Positions 53,532 through 61,568 of a DNA stretch of 64,000 nt are shown here, one piece after another (position 1 is the stretch's first letter; the number at the start of each line of letters is the position of its first letter). Source of the DNA: Jannaschia donghaensis (GTDB taxonomy: Bacteria > Pseudomonadota > Alphaproteobacteria > Rhodobacterales > Rhodobacteraceae). Below the pieces are notes generated by a model. That model searched no databases. It saw only the letters and a program-made list of their open reading frames with translations, and had not been told where the DNA came from. Where the stretch lies: positions 1,461,979-1,525,978 of the forward strand of contig NZ_CXSU01000012.1 of NCBI RefSeq assembly GCF_001403795.1, read 5' to 3'. The position numbers and the translations under genes were made by a program.

Positions 53532-55550
53532 TCACTCGAATTCCAGGATCACGTCATCCACGGCAAGGCTGTCGCCCGCCGCCGCATTTACCTTCGACAC
53601 CACGCCCCGCTTCTCGGCGCGCAAGATGTTCTCCATCTTCATCGCCTCCACGACGGCCAGCGCCTGACCTTCCTGCACCTCATCGCCCTCGGCCACGTCA
53701 ACCCGCACGATCAGGCCCGGCATCGGGCATAGCAGCAGTTTTGACGTATCGGGCGGCAGCTTCTCGGGCATCAAGGCAGCCAATTCCGCCTGACGCGGCG
53801 TGCGCACGTTGACCTTCAGGTCCGCGCCGCGTGTGCGGATGCGGAAGCCCTGGCTGATCTTGCTGACCTTCAGAACGATGACCTCGCCCGACACGGCGAT
53901 GCGGGCCAACATGTCGCCGGGGGTCCACAGACTCTCGCAGCGCAGGATCTCCCCGTCGATCGTCACGTCGGCCCCGTCGCGGTCCGCGTCGATCGTGGCC
54001 TCGAAACGGTGACCACCCAGCGTGACGACCCAGTCGGCCCCGACCTTGCGTTCATGGTTGTCCATCCGTCCCGACACGCGGGTGCGGCGAATTTCGGCGA
54101 CGCGGTGCATCGCGGCACAAGCAGCGGCAATGCGCTTGAGATGCACCTCCGCCAGGTCGACACCGTTGAAACCGTCGGGAAACTCCTCCTCGATGAAGGC
54201 GGTCGTCATCTTGCCCGCGACGAATTTCGGATGGTCCATCACCGCACTGAGGAACGGAAGGTTGTGGCCGATCCCTTCCACCTCGAACCCGTCCAGCGCG
54301 TTGCGCATCCCTTCGATCGCAGCCGCACGGTCTGGGCCCCAAGTGCACAGTTTGGCGATCATCGGGTCGTAATACATGCTGATCTCGCCGCCCTCGAAAA
54401 CGCCGGTGTCATTTCGCACGACCGGGGCGCTTGGCACCACGCCCGGCTGATACTCCGGCGTTTCGGCGGGCGGGCGGTAGCGGGTCAGACGACCGATGGA
54501 CGGTAGGAACCCGCGGTACGGATCTTCTGCATAAAGCCGACTTTCCATCGCCCAGCCGTTCAATGTCACGTCGTCTTGTCCGAAGGACAGCGTTTCGCCA
54601 TAGGCCACGCGGATCATGTGTTCGACCAGATCGACCCCGGTGATCAGCTCCGTCACCGGATGCTCAACCTGAAGCCGGGTGTTCATCTCCAGAAAATAGA
54701 AGTTGCGGTCCCCGTCGACGATGAACTCGACCGTACCCGCACTGGCGTATCCGACGGCATGTGCCAGGGCGAGCGACTGCTCTCCCATCGCCTTGCGTGT
54801 TTCGGGGTCGAGGAACGGCGACGGCGCCTCCTCCACGACCTTCTGGTTGCGCCGCTGGATCGAGCATTCCCGCTCCCCCAGATAGACACCATTACCGTGC
54901 TTGTCGCACAGGATTTGGATCTCGATGTGGCGCGGCTGGGTGACGAACTTTTCGATGAACATGCGGTCATCGCCGAAACTGGCCTTGGCCTCGTTCTTGG
55001 ACGCCTGAAACCCTTCGCGGACCTCGCTCTCATCCCAGGCGATGCGCATGCCCTTGCCGCCGCCGCCCGCACTGGCCTTGAGCATGACCGGATAGCCGAT
55101 TTGACCGGAAATCTCGATCGCCTCGTCCGCGTCCGCGATCAGGCCCATGTGGCCGGGCACCGTGCTGACGCCGGCCTCCTGCGCGATCTTCTTGGACGTG
55201 ATCTTGTCGCCCATGGACGTGATCGCGCCCTTGGGCGGGCCGATGAAGGCCACGCCCGCCGCCTCCAGCGCTTCGGCGAACTTGGGATTTTCGGACAGGA
55301 AACCATAACCGGGATGGACCGCCTCTGCCCCGGTCTGTTTTACGGCGTCCATGATCTTGTCGATCACGATGTAGGATCGGTTCGCCTGAGGCGGGCCGAT
55401 GTGCACCGCTTCGTCCGCCATCTTCACATGCAGCGCATTGCGATCCGCGTCGGAGTAGACAGCGACCGTCGCGATGCCCATCCGCTGCGCCGTCTTGATG
55501 ACCCGGCAGGCGATTTCGCCGCGGTTCGCGATCAGGATTTTCTTGAACAT
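53532..55550 (-). CDS. pccA: Propionyl-CoA carboxylase, biotin-containing alpha subunit
   Basis: 672 aa from ATG 55550 (MFKKILIANRGEIACRVIKT). Biotin carboxylase domain: KASAGGGGKGMRIAWDESEV ATP-grasp glycine loop, FIEKFVTQPRHIEIQILCDK, EMNTRLQVEHPVTE. Then a BT domain, and a C-terminal biotinyl domain with VVEAMKMENIL (biotinylated Lys about residue 635). It carboxylates biotin with ATP and bicarbonate for transfer by PccB to propionyl-CoA. Separated from pccB by five to seven small genes, an arrangement seen in Rhodobacterales. Confidence 0.97.
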   Translation of the reverse strand: MFKKILIANRGEIACRVIKTAQRMGIATVAVYSDADRNALHVKMADEAVHIGPPQANRSYIVIDKIMDAVKQTGAEAVHPGYGFLSENPKFAEALEAAGVAFIGPPKGAITSMGDKITSKKIAQEAGVSTVPGHMGLIADADEAIEISGQIGYPVMLKASAGGGGKGMRIAWDESEVREGFQASKNEAKASFGDDRMFIEKFVTQPRHIEIQILCDKHGNGVYLGERECSIQRRNQKVVEEAPSPFLDPETRKAMGEQSLALAHAVGYASAGTVEFIVDGDRNFYFLEMNTRLQVEHPVTELITGVDLVEHMIRVAYGETLSFGQDDVTLNGWAMESRLYAEDPYRGFLPSIGRLTRYRPPAETPEYQPGVVPSAPVVRNDTGVFEGGEISMYYDPMIAKLCTWGPDRAAAIEGMRNALDGFEVEGIGHNLPFLSAVMDHPKFVAGKMTTAFIEEEFPDGFNGVDLAEVHLKRIAAACAAMHRVAEIRRTRVSGRMDNHERKVGADWVVTLGGHRFEATIDADRDGADVTIDGEILRCESLWTPGDMLARIAVSGEVIVLKVSKISQGFRIRTRGADLKVNVRTPRQAELAALMPEKLPPDTSKLLLCPMPGLIVRVDVAEGDEVQEGQALAVVEAMKMENILRAEKRGVVSKVNAAAGDSLAVDDVILEFE

Positions 55551-55590
55551 GGTCCCTCCCCCGCCGGTCTGACGCCGGCTCCGAATACGA

Positions 55591-55624
55591 AAGGGCCACC
55601 CGGTCGGTTGACCGGGCAGCCCTT
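55591..55624 (-). terminator. Terminator hairpin after small lipoprotein gene
   Basis: AAGGGC-CA-CCCGGTC, loop GGTT, GACCGGG-CA-GCCCTT: a symmetric stem with one internal CA/CA bulge, 35 bp after the lipoprotein stop and 40 bp before the pccA start. It separates the two transcription units or attenuates readthrough. Confidence 0.65.
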
Positions 55625-55658
55625 GATGGTGGTGCAGTGCCCCTTGCGGGGCGACAGA

Positions 55659-55853
55659 TCAGAAGTCGTTGGACAACGCGCCGCCGGCGGCGCCGATTCC
55701 GGCCCCCGCGATGCATTTGCCGTCGCTGACGATCTCGCCGACGGCACAACCGACGACGCCGCCGATGGCAGCACGCTCAAGGTCGGTGCCGGCGTTGCAG
55801 GCCGACAGGCCGGCAACGAGGACGAGAGCGGGAATGATGAATTTGCGGTGCAT
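55659..55853 (-). CDS. Small lipoprotein
   Basis: 64 aa from ATG 55853 (MHRKFIIPALVLVAGLSACN). The lipobox LSAC gives a lipidated Cys19. The rest is Gly/Ala-rich with AAIGGVVGCAVGEIVSDGKC, resembling glycine-zipper membrane segments. Outer-membrane or inner-membrane small lipoproteins of this sort are common but of unknown role. Confidence 0.75.
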   Translation of the reverse strand: MHRKFIIPALVLVAGLSACNAGTDLERAAIGGVVGCAVGEIVSDGKCIAGAGIGAAGGALSNDF

Positions 55854-56313
55854 GGAAAATCTCCGGATTGTATCGTGCGGTGGTATGACGATTGCGGCCC
55901 CTGTGCGGAACCGCAATATCGATCGGATTGGCGAATAGACCCAGCGTTCTTCAGGTCCGTGGACCCGCAGCAGACTGCGCCCACAAAGGCGAACGTCCTG
56001 CTGGACGGTCGGGAATTTGAATTGGCTCCTGCTCGGTCTTTTCTTTTTTGTTTAGCAGAGCATACCCGGATCCGATCCATCGACAAGGCGAAAGAAAGTC
56101 CGGTCGCCGGGTTGGCTCGAAAGCCGGCCCGCCGACCGGACAGGGAAGGGGTACGTTTCCACTCACGATCGAACGGATGGTCATGGGGAACATCCGCAGG
56201 TGACCGCAATCGGACCGTGCGCCCTGCGTCCACCATGGCAAAGCGCCACGGACCGACCCCGCGCCAATCGGCACAGGTTCGCGCAAGTCTGGAAACAATC
56301 GGCGGGAACACGC
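55854..56313. other. Intergenic, no gene
   Basis: 460 bp. A long plus-strand open frame passing through is a shadow of pccA antisense codons and readthrough. Promoter for the small lipoprotein gene expected at its left end. Confidence 0.45.
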
Positions 56314-56697
56314 TCAATCGTCGACCCAATCGTCATCTTCGGATGGGGCAGACGACGCGAAGACATCCGGAAAACTTGCCTCGGCGGCCTTCAGGTCGAC
56401 GCGAAGCAGGGCCTCGTAATCAGCGGGGTCGAACGGATCCTCGGCTGGCAGCACCTCGCGTCCGAACAACCACGACAGGCGGCCGGCATCCAGATTGCCC
56501 CGCTCGAACGGGGCGTCGCCGAAATACTCGACCAGTGCTTTCAGGAACGCTGCGTCGGCCTGGCGGTCCACCGACTTGCGGTCCCGGAACCGCTCGCGTC
56601 GAGTGATCGCGGTCACACCCTTGGGATTGCCGCGGCGAATGGTGAACTGGAAATCAGATCCGGTCAGACGACCGGGAAAGCCACGGTGCTTCAGCAT
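56314..56697 (-). CDS. Conserved hypothetical protein near pcc genes
   Basis: 127 aa from ATG 56697 (MLKHRGFPGRLTGSDFQFTI). Basic N-terminal half (GVTAITRRERFRDRKSVDRQ) and acidic C-terminal tail (SEDDDWVDD). No recognised domain. Same strand as the surrounding pcc cluster; the preceding small lipoprotein gene ends with a terminator, so it may start its own transcript. Confidence 0.6.
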   Translation of the reverse strand: MLKHRGFPGRLTGSDFQFTIRRGNPKGVTAITRRERFRDRKSVDRQADAAFLKALVEYFGDAPFERGNLDAGRLSWLFGREVLPAEDPFDPADYEALLRVDLKAAEASFPDVFASSAPSEDDDWVDD

Positions 56698-56741
56698 GCG
56701 CGCACCTCCGAAGATATGCGGTTGCGAAACGGGGTGGAATT

Positions 56742-56767
56742 CAGGGCGGGGTCTGCCCCCCGCCCTG
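56742..56767 (-). terminator. Hairpin after 47-aa lipoprotein gene
   Basis: CAGGGCGGGG and CCCCGCCCTG form a perfect 10-bp stem with a 6-nt loop, starting 8 bp past the stop codon. The U-tract is weak. Confidence 0.6.
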
Positions 56768-56775
56768 ATATCGTA

Positions 56776-56919
56776 TCAGAACTTGCCGGTGACGGGCTGG
56801 ACCACGACGGGGGCCGGCTCGACGATAACGATTTCTTCCGGCTCGGGGTTCGAGAGGAAGCAGCCCGACAGGGCCGAAAGCGCGGCCACGGCCACGGTGA
56901 GTTTGAGGATGCTCGACAT
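56776..56919 (-). CDS. Tiny lipoprotein, paralogue 1
   Basis: 47 aa, too short for routine calling. ATG 56919 with an AGGAG site 7 nt upstream. Signal MSSILKLTVAVAALSALSGC ends in the lipobox LSGC. The mature peptide is only ~28 residues: FLSNPEPEEIVIVEPAPVVV then QPVTGKF. The E-E-(I/V)-(V/I)-I-V, V-Q-P and KF ending are shared with the 42-aa protein at 57244-57372, so they are tandem paralogues. Flanked by strong hairpins. Confidence 0.8.
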   Translation of the reverse strand: MSSILKLTVAVAALSALSGCFLSNPEPEEIVIVEPAPVVVQPVTGKF

Positions 56920-56937
56920 CTTGGTCTCCTGACGTTG

Positions 56938-56975
56938 ACGGGCGACGCCGGGGGTTCAATCCCGGCGTCGCCCGT
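56938..56975. repeat. 15-bp perfect inverted repeat
   Basis: ACGGGCGACGCCGGG and its exact complement around an 8-nt loop, ~18 bp upstream of the 47-aa lipoprotein start. It lies in the leader of that gene and could terminate or attenuate transcription from upstream; no U-tract is visible. Confidence 0.6.
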
Positions 56976-57157
56976 GATGACAGCCACGTTGGTGCGGCCT
57001 GTGGAAAACCTAACAGAACAATTCTCGTCCCGATATGCCTGCCTCAGAAATGCCCCAGTTGCGGCAAGGTCTTGTGTCGCCCCCGCACCAATGCCGGCAG
57101 ACAGCCGGATTGCGTCGAATTCGTGGACGACCTTCAAGCGGATCTTCGCTTGAAAAA

Positions 57158-57191
57158 CGGCCAGACCCACACGCATGCAGGGGTCTGGCCG
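57158..57191 (-). terminator. Rho-independent terminator after 42-aa lipoprotein gene
   Basis: Minus strand: CGGCCAGACCC, 12-nt loop, GGGTCTGGCCG followed by TTTTT. Perfect 11-bp stem with U-tract, about 50 bp after the stop at 57244. Confidence 0.85.
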
Positions 57192-57243
57192 TGTCCAGGC
57201 CGACGCGCGGCCGGGAATTTCCCGACCGCCCGTCGAAGGGTCG

Positions 57244-57372
57244 TCAGAACTTGGTCGAAACGGGCTCGGGCTGGACGGGCACGATGATGACTTCTTCTTC
57301 GGCGGGTGCGCCACAGGCGACCAGCGTTGCGGTGACGCCCAGGACGGCGAAGGCTTTGACGAACGTTTGCAT
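57244..57372 (-). CDS. Tiny lipoprotein, paralogue 2
   Basis: 42 aa, ATG 57372 with GGAGAG upstream. Signal MQTFVKAFAVLGVTATLVAC with lipobox LVAC; mature GAPAEEEVIIVPVQPEPVST then KF. Same pattern as paralogue 1 (acidic patch, hydrophobic VIIV, Pro-rich VQP, terminal KF) though the signal peptides differ. Own terminator, so probably independently expressed. Confidence 0.8.
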   Translation of the reverse strand: MQTFVKAFAVLGVTATLVACGAPAEEEVIIVPVQPEPVSTKF

Positions 57373-57487
57373 TTTTCTCTCCAATTATGCGGGGTGACAT
57401 GGCAGAATCGTTTGCCATCCCCAGCGGACGCCAAAGTGCAGGTCCGCGTCGCGTCCCACAAGCGTCTGATTTGCAAAAGCGTCTGCA

Positions 57488-57886
57488 TCAGAAATCAGAC
57501 GGCGAACATTCGCCGTTTTCGATCGTATAGACGCCGAAATACTGGGTGGCCGCCGCGTCCGTGGTGCCCCGCGCGACGGGCCGGTCCATCAGGGTGACGA
57601 CCACGGTATCGGCACGCGCCGCCGGAAGACGCGCCACGGGGATTGCGTGCGTCGTACAAAGCCAGTCCAGATCGGTGAAAGCCGCATCGGCGTCGACGGT
57701 CCCGCCGTCGCGCGCGATCTGCGGGGCGATGAATCGGAACACGGCCTGCGTGCCCGCCCCCTCGACCCGTTCCCAGACCACTTCCCACAGGACCAGCGGC
57801 TGGCCCGACGGCAGGGCATTCTGCGCCGCAGCCATTCCGCCCCACGACAACGACAATGCCGCCGCCAAGATCAGGCGGCGCGCAAT
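57488..57886 (-). CDS. DUF6497-type exported protein
   Basis: About 132 aa. The mature sequence is clear: LPSGQPLVLWEVVWERVEGA, FRFIAPQIARDGGTVD, TDLDWLCTTHAIPVA, VVVTLMDRPVARGT and a C-terminal FGVYTIENGECSPSDF. The signal peptide reads ARRLILAAALSLSWGGMAAA. No ATG or GTG lies in frame before it; an ATT at 57886 or a TTG slightly downstream is the likely start, just overlapping the preceding gene's stop region. Translation is probably coupled to the upstream small gene. Periplasmic; function unknown. Confidence 0.7.
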   Translation of the reverse strand: MARRLILAAALSLSWGGMAAAQNALPSGQPLVLWEVVWERVEGAGTQAVFRFIAPQIARDGGTVDADAAFTDLDWLCTTHAIPVARLPAARADTVVVTLMDRPVARGTTDAAATQYFGVYTIENGECSPSDF

Positions 57887-58134
57887 GCCTCGATTAGCTC
57901 GTCCTTGGTCATGTCCGAGCGTCCGTCCACGTCCAGCTCCTGCGCGCGGTGATACAGATCGTCCCTGCGCCACTTCTCGTAGGGGGGCGACTTGCCGCCC
58001 TTCTCGGATGGCGACATGTTTTCGTTGGCCTGAGCATTGGCGATCCGGGCCGCCTTCTGCTTGGATGCGCCATCCTCGCGCAGGGCCTGATAGGTTTCGT
58101 CGTCCTTGATGCTGGGTCCGTGATCCTTGGGCAT
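57871..58134 (-). CDS. Small basic protein with SAP/Rho-N-like domain (DUF7218-type)
   Basis: 87 aa from ATG 58134 (MPKDHGPSIKDDETYQALRE), with GGAGAAA upstream. N-terminal half: EDGASKQKAARIANAQAN and SPSEKGGKSPPYEKW; C-terminal half: DDLYHRAQELDVDGRSDMTK then DELIEALRAA, a Rho-N/SAP-like helix-extended-helix that often binds nucleic acid. Common as a stand-alone gene in alphaproteobacteria; function unknown. Confidence 0.75.
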   Translation of the reverse strand: MPKDHGPSIKDDETYQALREDGASKQKAARIANAQANENMSPSEKGGKSPPYEKWRRDDLYHRAQELDVDGRSDMTKDELIEALRAA

Positions 58135-58182
58135 AAGTTTCTCCTTTCGGATCGAACGCCGCATCTCTCCAACTTGTTCCCG

Positions 58183-58542
58183 TCATCGGTGACCCGCCGA
58201 TTTCAGCCAGGCTGCACGCGTGGCCGGATCGGCAAGCATCGCCGCGATCCGCCCCGGCACATCCGTTGGCATCCGCCCCGCAACCGCGCCGCCCGCACGA
58301 ACCGCCACGCCCTGCGGCCCTCGCGTCACCGACACAATCGGTGCGAAACCCCGCAGGCGCTGCAACATCCGCCAAAGGTCCTGACGCACGGCATGGGCCA
58401 GCCGCCGTCGCCCCATGTCCGGCAACCGCGTCTCGGCCGCCACGTCCCAAGCGATCGGCAGCCGCCGCGCCAGGACGAAGGTCGTCCCGTCGTCCCAGAT
58501 GTGCCAGCCACGTTTGTCCGAACTCCATGATCCGTCCCTCAA
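58183..58542 (-). CDS. Conserved hypothetical protein coupled to pccB
   Basis: 119 aa; ATG 58542 overlaps the pccB stop by 4 bp (ATGA), indicating coupling. [20 protein letters not shown] and [20 protein letters not shown] are the more conserved stretches; C-terminus [18 protein letters not shown]. Found between pccB and pccA; possibly an accessory of the carboxylase, by position only. Confidence 0.65.
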   Translation of the reverse strand: MRDGSWSSDKRGWHIWDDGTTFVLARRLPIAWDVAAETRLPDMGRRRLAHAVRQDLWRMLQRLRGFAPIVSVTRGPQGVAVRAGGAVAGRMPTDVPGRIAAMLADPATRAAWLKSAGHR

Positions 58543-60071
58543 AGCGGGATCAGGTCGTGCTTGCGCCAGGGCCGGTCCTGCCGCTTGCTGCGCAGGGACG
58601 CAAAGGCCCGTGCGATACGCTTGCGACTGGCCGAGGGCACGATGACCTCATCGATGAAGCCCTTCTCAGCCGCGACGAACGGGTTGGCGAAGCGGTCTTC
58701 GTAATCGGCCGTCCGCGCCGCGATCTTCTCGGCATCGCCCAACTCGCTGCGGTACAGGATCTCAACCGCGCCCTTGGCCCCCATCACCGCGATTTCCGCC
58801 GTGGGCCAGGCATAGTTGAAATCACCCTTCAGATGTTTCGACGCCATCACATCATAGGCCCCGCCATACGCCTTGCGCGTGATCAGCGTCACCTTCGGCA
58901 CCGTCGCTTCGCCATAGGCGAACAGCAGTTTGGCCCCGTGTTTGATGACGCCGCCGTATTCCTGACTGGTGCCGGGAAGGAACCCCGGCACATCGACCAG
59001 AGTCAGCAGCGGAATTTCGAAGGCGTCGCAAAACCGCACGAACTTCGCCGCCTTGCGCGAGCTGTCGATATCCAGACATCCGGCCAGGACCATCGGCTGG
59101 TTCGCCACGACACCAACGGTGCGCCCTTCAATGCGGATATAGCCGGTCAGGATATTCTTGGCGAAATCGGGCTGGATCTCGAAGAAATCGCCTTCGTCCG
59201 CCAGCTTTCCGATCAGCTCCTTCATATCGTAGGGCGAATTCGGATTGTCCGGGATCAGCGTATCAAGGCTGTCCTCGATCCGGTCTGGGCTGTCAAAAAA
59301 CGGCCGCACCGGTGGCTTCTCGCGGTTCGACAGCGGCAGGAAGTCGATCAGGCGGCGCGTCTCGGCCAGGGCCTCGACGTCGTTCTCGAACGCGCAATCG
59401 GCGACGCCGGATTTGCGGGTGTGCGTGGCGGCCCCGCCCAGCTCCTCGGCCGTGACGACTTCGTTCGTCACCGTTTTCACCACGTCCGGCCCGGTCACGA
59501 ACATATAGCTGCTGTCGCGCACCATGAAGATAAAGTCGGTCATCGCCGGCGAATACACCGCACCGCCCGCGCAGGGCCCCATGATGACGCTGATCTGCGG
59601 GATGACGCCCGATGCGTCGATGTTGCGCTGGAAGACTTCGGCATAACCGGCCAGCGACGCCACGCCTTCCTGAATGCGTGCGCCGCCGGAGTCGTTCAAC
59701 CCCACGACCGGCGCGCCGTTCTGCACGGCCATGTCCTGGATCTTGCAAATCTTCTGCGCGTGGGTTTCCGACAGCGACCCGCCGAAAACCGTGAAATCCT
59801 GCGAAAAGACATAGATGAGCCGTCCGTTCACCGTGCCCCACCCCGTAACGACACCGTCACCGGCGGGGCGGTCCTTTTCCATGCCGAAGTCGGTGGCGCG
59901 GTGGGCGACGAAGGTGTCGAACTCCTCGAACGATCCTGCATCCAGCAGCAGCTCGATCCGTTCGCGCGCCGTCAGCTTGCCCTTGGCATGCTGCGCCGCG
60001 ATCCGCCTCTCACCTCCGCCCATCCGGGCCTGTTCCCGACGGGTTTCCAGCTCGCCCAGAATATCCTTCAT
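58539..60071 (-). CDS. pccB: Propionyl-CoA carboxylase, carboxyltransferase beta subunit
   Basis: 510 aa from ATG 60071 ([20 protein letters not shown]); a longer upstream frame is unlikely. Crotonase-fold carboxyltransferase halves: [20 protein letters not shown] and [20 protein letters not shown] (first oxyanion loop), [20 protein letters not shown] and [17 protein letters not shown] (second). Moves CO2 from biotin on PccA to propionyl-CoA. Two TTTGCAAA palindromes lie 68-107 bp upstream of its start. Confidence 0.97.
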   Translation of the reverse strand: MKDILGELETRREQARMGGGERRIAAQHAKGKLTARERIELLLDAGSFEEFDTFVAHRATDFGMEKDRPAGDGVVTGWGTVNGRLIYVFSQDFTVFGGSLSETHAQKICKIQDMAVQNGAPVVGLNDSGGARIQEGVASLAGYAEVFQRNIDASGVIPQISVIMGPCAGGAVYSPAMTDFIFMVRDSSYMFVTGPDVVKTVTNEVVTAEELGGAATHTRKSGVADCAFENDVEALAETRRLIDFLPLSNREKPPVRPFFDSPDRIEDSLDTLIPDNPNSPYDMKELIGKLADEGDFFEIQPDFAKNILTGYIRIEGRTVGVVANQPMVLAGCLDIDSSRKAAKFVRFCDAFEIPLLTLVDVPGFLPGTSQEYGGVIKHGAKLLFAYGEATVPKVTLITRKAYGGAYDVMASKHLKGDFNYAWPTAEIAVMGAKGAVEILYRSELGDAEKIAARTADYEDRFANPFVAAEKGFIDEVIVPSASRKRIARAFASLRSKRQDRPWRKHDLIPL

Positions 60072-60138
60072 GCCGCGTCCTCCGTGTTGGGTCCGGTCTA
60101 TCGGTTGTGCCACAGCGCCGAAAGAGCGATATGGAATA

Positions 60139-60178
60139 TTTGCAAATCACTCGATGAACATGCCGGAGTATTTGCAAA
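60139..60178. promoter_or_regulatory. Paired TTTGCAAA sites upstream of pccB (candidate PccR operator)
   Basis: Two exact TTTGCAAA palindromes at 60139-60146 and 60171-60178, 24 bp apart (centres 32 bp, about three helical turns). As I recall it, the Rhodobacter PccR target is TTTGCAAA-N4-TTTGCAAA, so the core matches but the spacing is wider. The region also serves the divergent MFS gene. Confidence 0.65.
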
Positions 60179-60305
60179 GCTGCGAAGGTTCTCCGATGCC
60201 TGGTCGCAGGGGGCGATCGCCCCACCTTTGGTCTGACCGCGCTGCACACCCGCCTGTGCATCGACGGGGGCAGACAGCGACATCCTAAAGGCGTAGCGCA
60301 CGACC

Positions 60306-61520
60306 ATGACCATTCTGACGGAACCACAGGCGACCGCCACGCGGACGCCACCGCATATCCTGACGCTCGTCGCCCTGGTGGGCACGTCGACGCTTGCGAT
60401 GAACGTCTTTCTGCCCTCCCTACCCGCGATGGCCGAATATTTTGCCGCCGACTACGGGCTGATCCAGCTTTCGGTGGGCCTCTATCTGGGGGTGAACGCG
60501 GTCCTGCAGCTGTTCGTCGGCCCCATCTCGGACCGATACGGCCGGCGCCCCGTCATCCTGACCGGAATCGCGCTGTTCCTGTTGGCCACCGTCGGCTGCC
60601 TGATGGCCACGACGGTGGAATCCTTCCTGTTCTTCCGCATGGCACAAGCCGCGATCGTCGTGGCCATGGTCCTCAGCCGGGCGGTCGTCCGTGACCTCTA
60701 TCCGCAGGACAAGGCCGCCTCGATGCTGGGCTACGTCACGATGGGCATGTCGATCGTGCCCATGATCGGGCCGGGCATCGGTGGCGTCCTGGAATCGCAA
60801 TTCGGCTGGCAGTCGAACTTCTGGCTGCTGCTCATTGTCGGCGCGGCCCTCTGGCTGCTGACCTACATTGATCTTGGCGAAACCGCCCCAAAGGCTGGCG
60901 GCACCTTTCGCGATCAGGTTCGCCAGTATCCCGAACTCCTTACGTCCCGGCGGTTCTGGGGCTATTGCGCCGCGTCGGCCTTCGCGTCGGGCGCATTCTT
61001 CGCCTATCTGGGCGGCGCGCCCTTCGTCGGAACTCAGATTTTCGCCATGACGCCCGAGACGCTGGGCTTGTTCTTCGGCGCGCCCGCCCTGGGCTATTTG
61101 ATCGGAAACGGCATTTCGGGGCGCTTTTCGCAGCGGGTCGGGATCGACCGGATGATCCTGATGGGGGCCGTCGGCCAGGCGTCGGGCCTGTCGCTGCTGA
61201 CCGTGCTGACCCTGGCGGGCTTCCAGACCCATTGGGTTTTCTTCGGCTTCATGACCTTCGTTGGCCTTGGCAACGGCATGGTCATTCCGAACGCGACGGC
61301 CGGGATGCTGTCGATCAAACCGCATCTGGCCGGCACGGCGTCCGGTCTGGGCGGGGCGATCATGATCGGCGGCGGCGCGGCGTTGTCGGCCGTGGCGGGC
61401 TGGCTGCTGGGCTTTGGCGGCGGGGCCCTGCCGCTGGTCCTGTTGATGGCTGCATCGGGTCTCTGCTCGGTCGTGGCGATCGCGCTGACCATCCGACGCA
61501 ATCGACAAATCGCGGGCTGA
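60306..61520 (+). CDS. MFS multidrug efflux transporter (Bcr/CflA-type)
   Basis: 404 aa, ATG 60306. Twelve predicted helices. Motif A between helices 2 and 3, GPISDRYGRRPVILTGIALF, and motif C-like MGMSIVPMIGPGIGGVLE in helix 5 mark a drug:H+ antiporter of the Bcr/CflA (DHA1) group. Divergent from pccB and followed 48 bp later by pccR on the same strand. The paired TTTGCAAA sites lie between its start and pccB, so co-regulation with propionate metabolism is possible. Confidence 0.9.
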   Translation: MTILTEPQATATRTPPHILTLVALVGTSTLAMNVFLPSLPAMAEYFAADYGLIQLSVGLYLGVNAVLQLFVGPISDRYGRRPVILTGIALFLLATVGCLMATTVESFLFFRMAQAAIVVAMVLSRAVVRDLYPQDKAASMLGYVTMGMSIVPMIGPGIGGVLESQFGWQSNFWLLLIVGAALWLLTYIDLGETAPKAGGTFRDQVRQYPELLTSRRFWGYCAASAFASGAFFAYLGGAPFVGTQIFAMTPETLGLFFGAPALGYLIGNGISGRFSQRVGIDRMILMGAVGQASGLSLLTVLTLAGFQTHWVFFGFMTFVGLGNGMVIPNATAGMLSIKPHLAGTASGLGGAIMIGGGAALSAVAGWLLGFGGGALPLVLLMAASGLCSVVAIALTIRRNRQIAG

Positions 61521-61526
61521 CACCGG

Positions 61527-61556
61527 ATTGCAAAGGCTGCTAATCCCCTTTGCAAA
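61527..61556. promoter_or_regulatory. Candidate PccR autoregulatory site
   Basis: ATTGCAAA (61527-61534, 7 of 8) and TTTGCAAA (61549-61556). The second sits in a perfect 16-bp palindrome CCCCTTTGCAAAGGGG (61545-61560), 8 bp before the pccR start. Such an overlap fits autorepression. Confidence 0.65.
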
Positions 61557-61568
61557 GGGGGACCAGGG

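Noticed and set aside
54576..56606. Plus-strand open frame of 676 codons opposite pccA
   Set aside because: Shadow of pccA and the adjacent intergenic region; no start context, low-complexity composition.
58266..60236. Plus-strand open frame of 656 codons opposite pccB
   Set aside because: Antisense shadow of pccB in high-GC DNA; Arg/His-rich translation with no domain, while the minus strand encodes a textbook carboxyltransferase.
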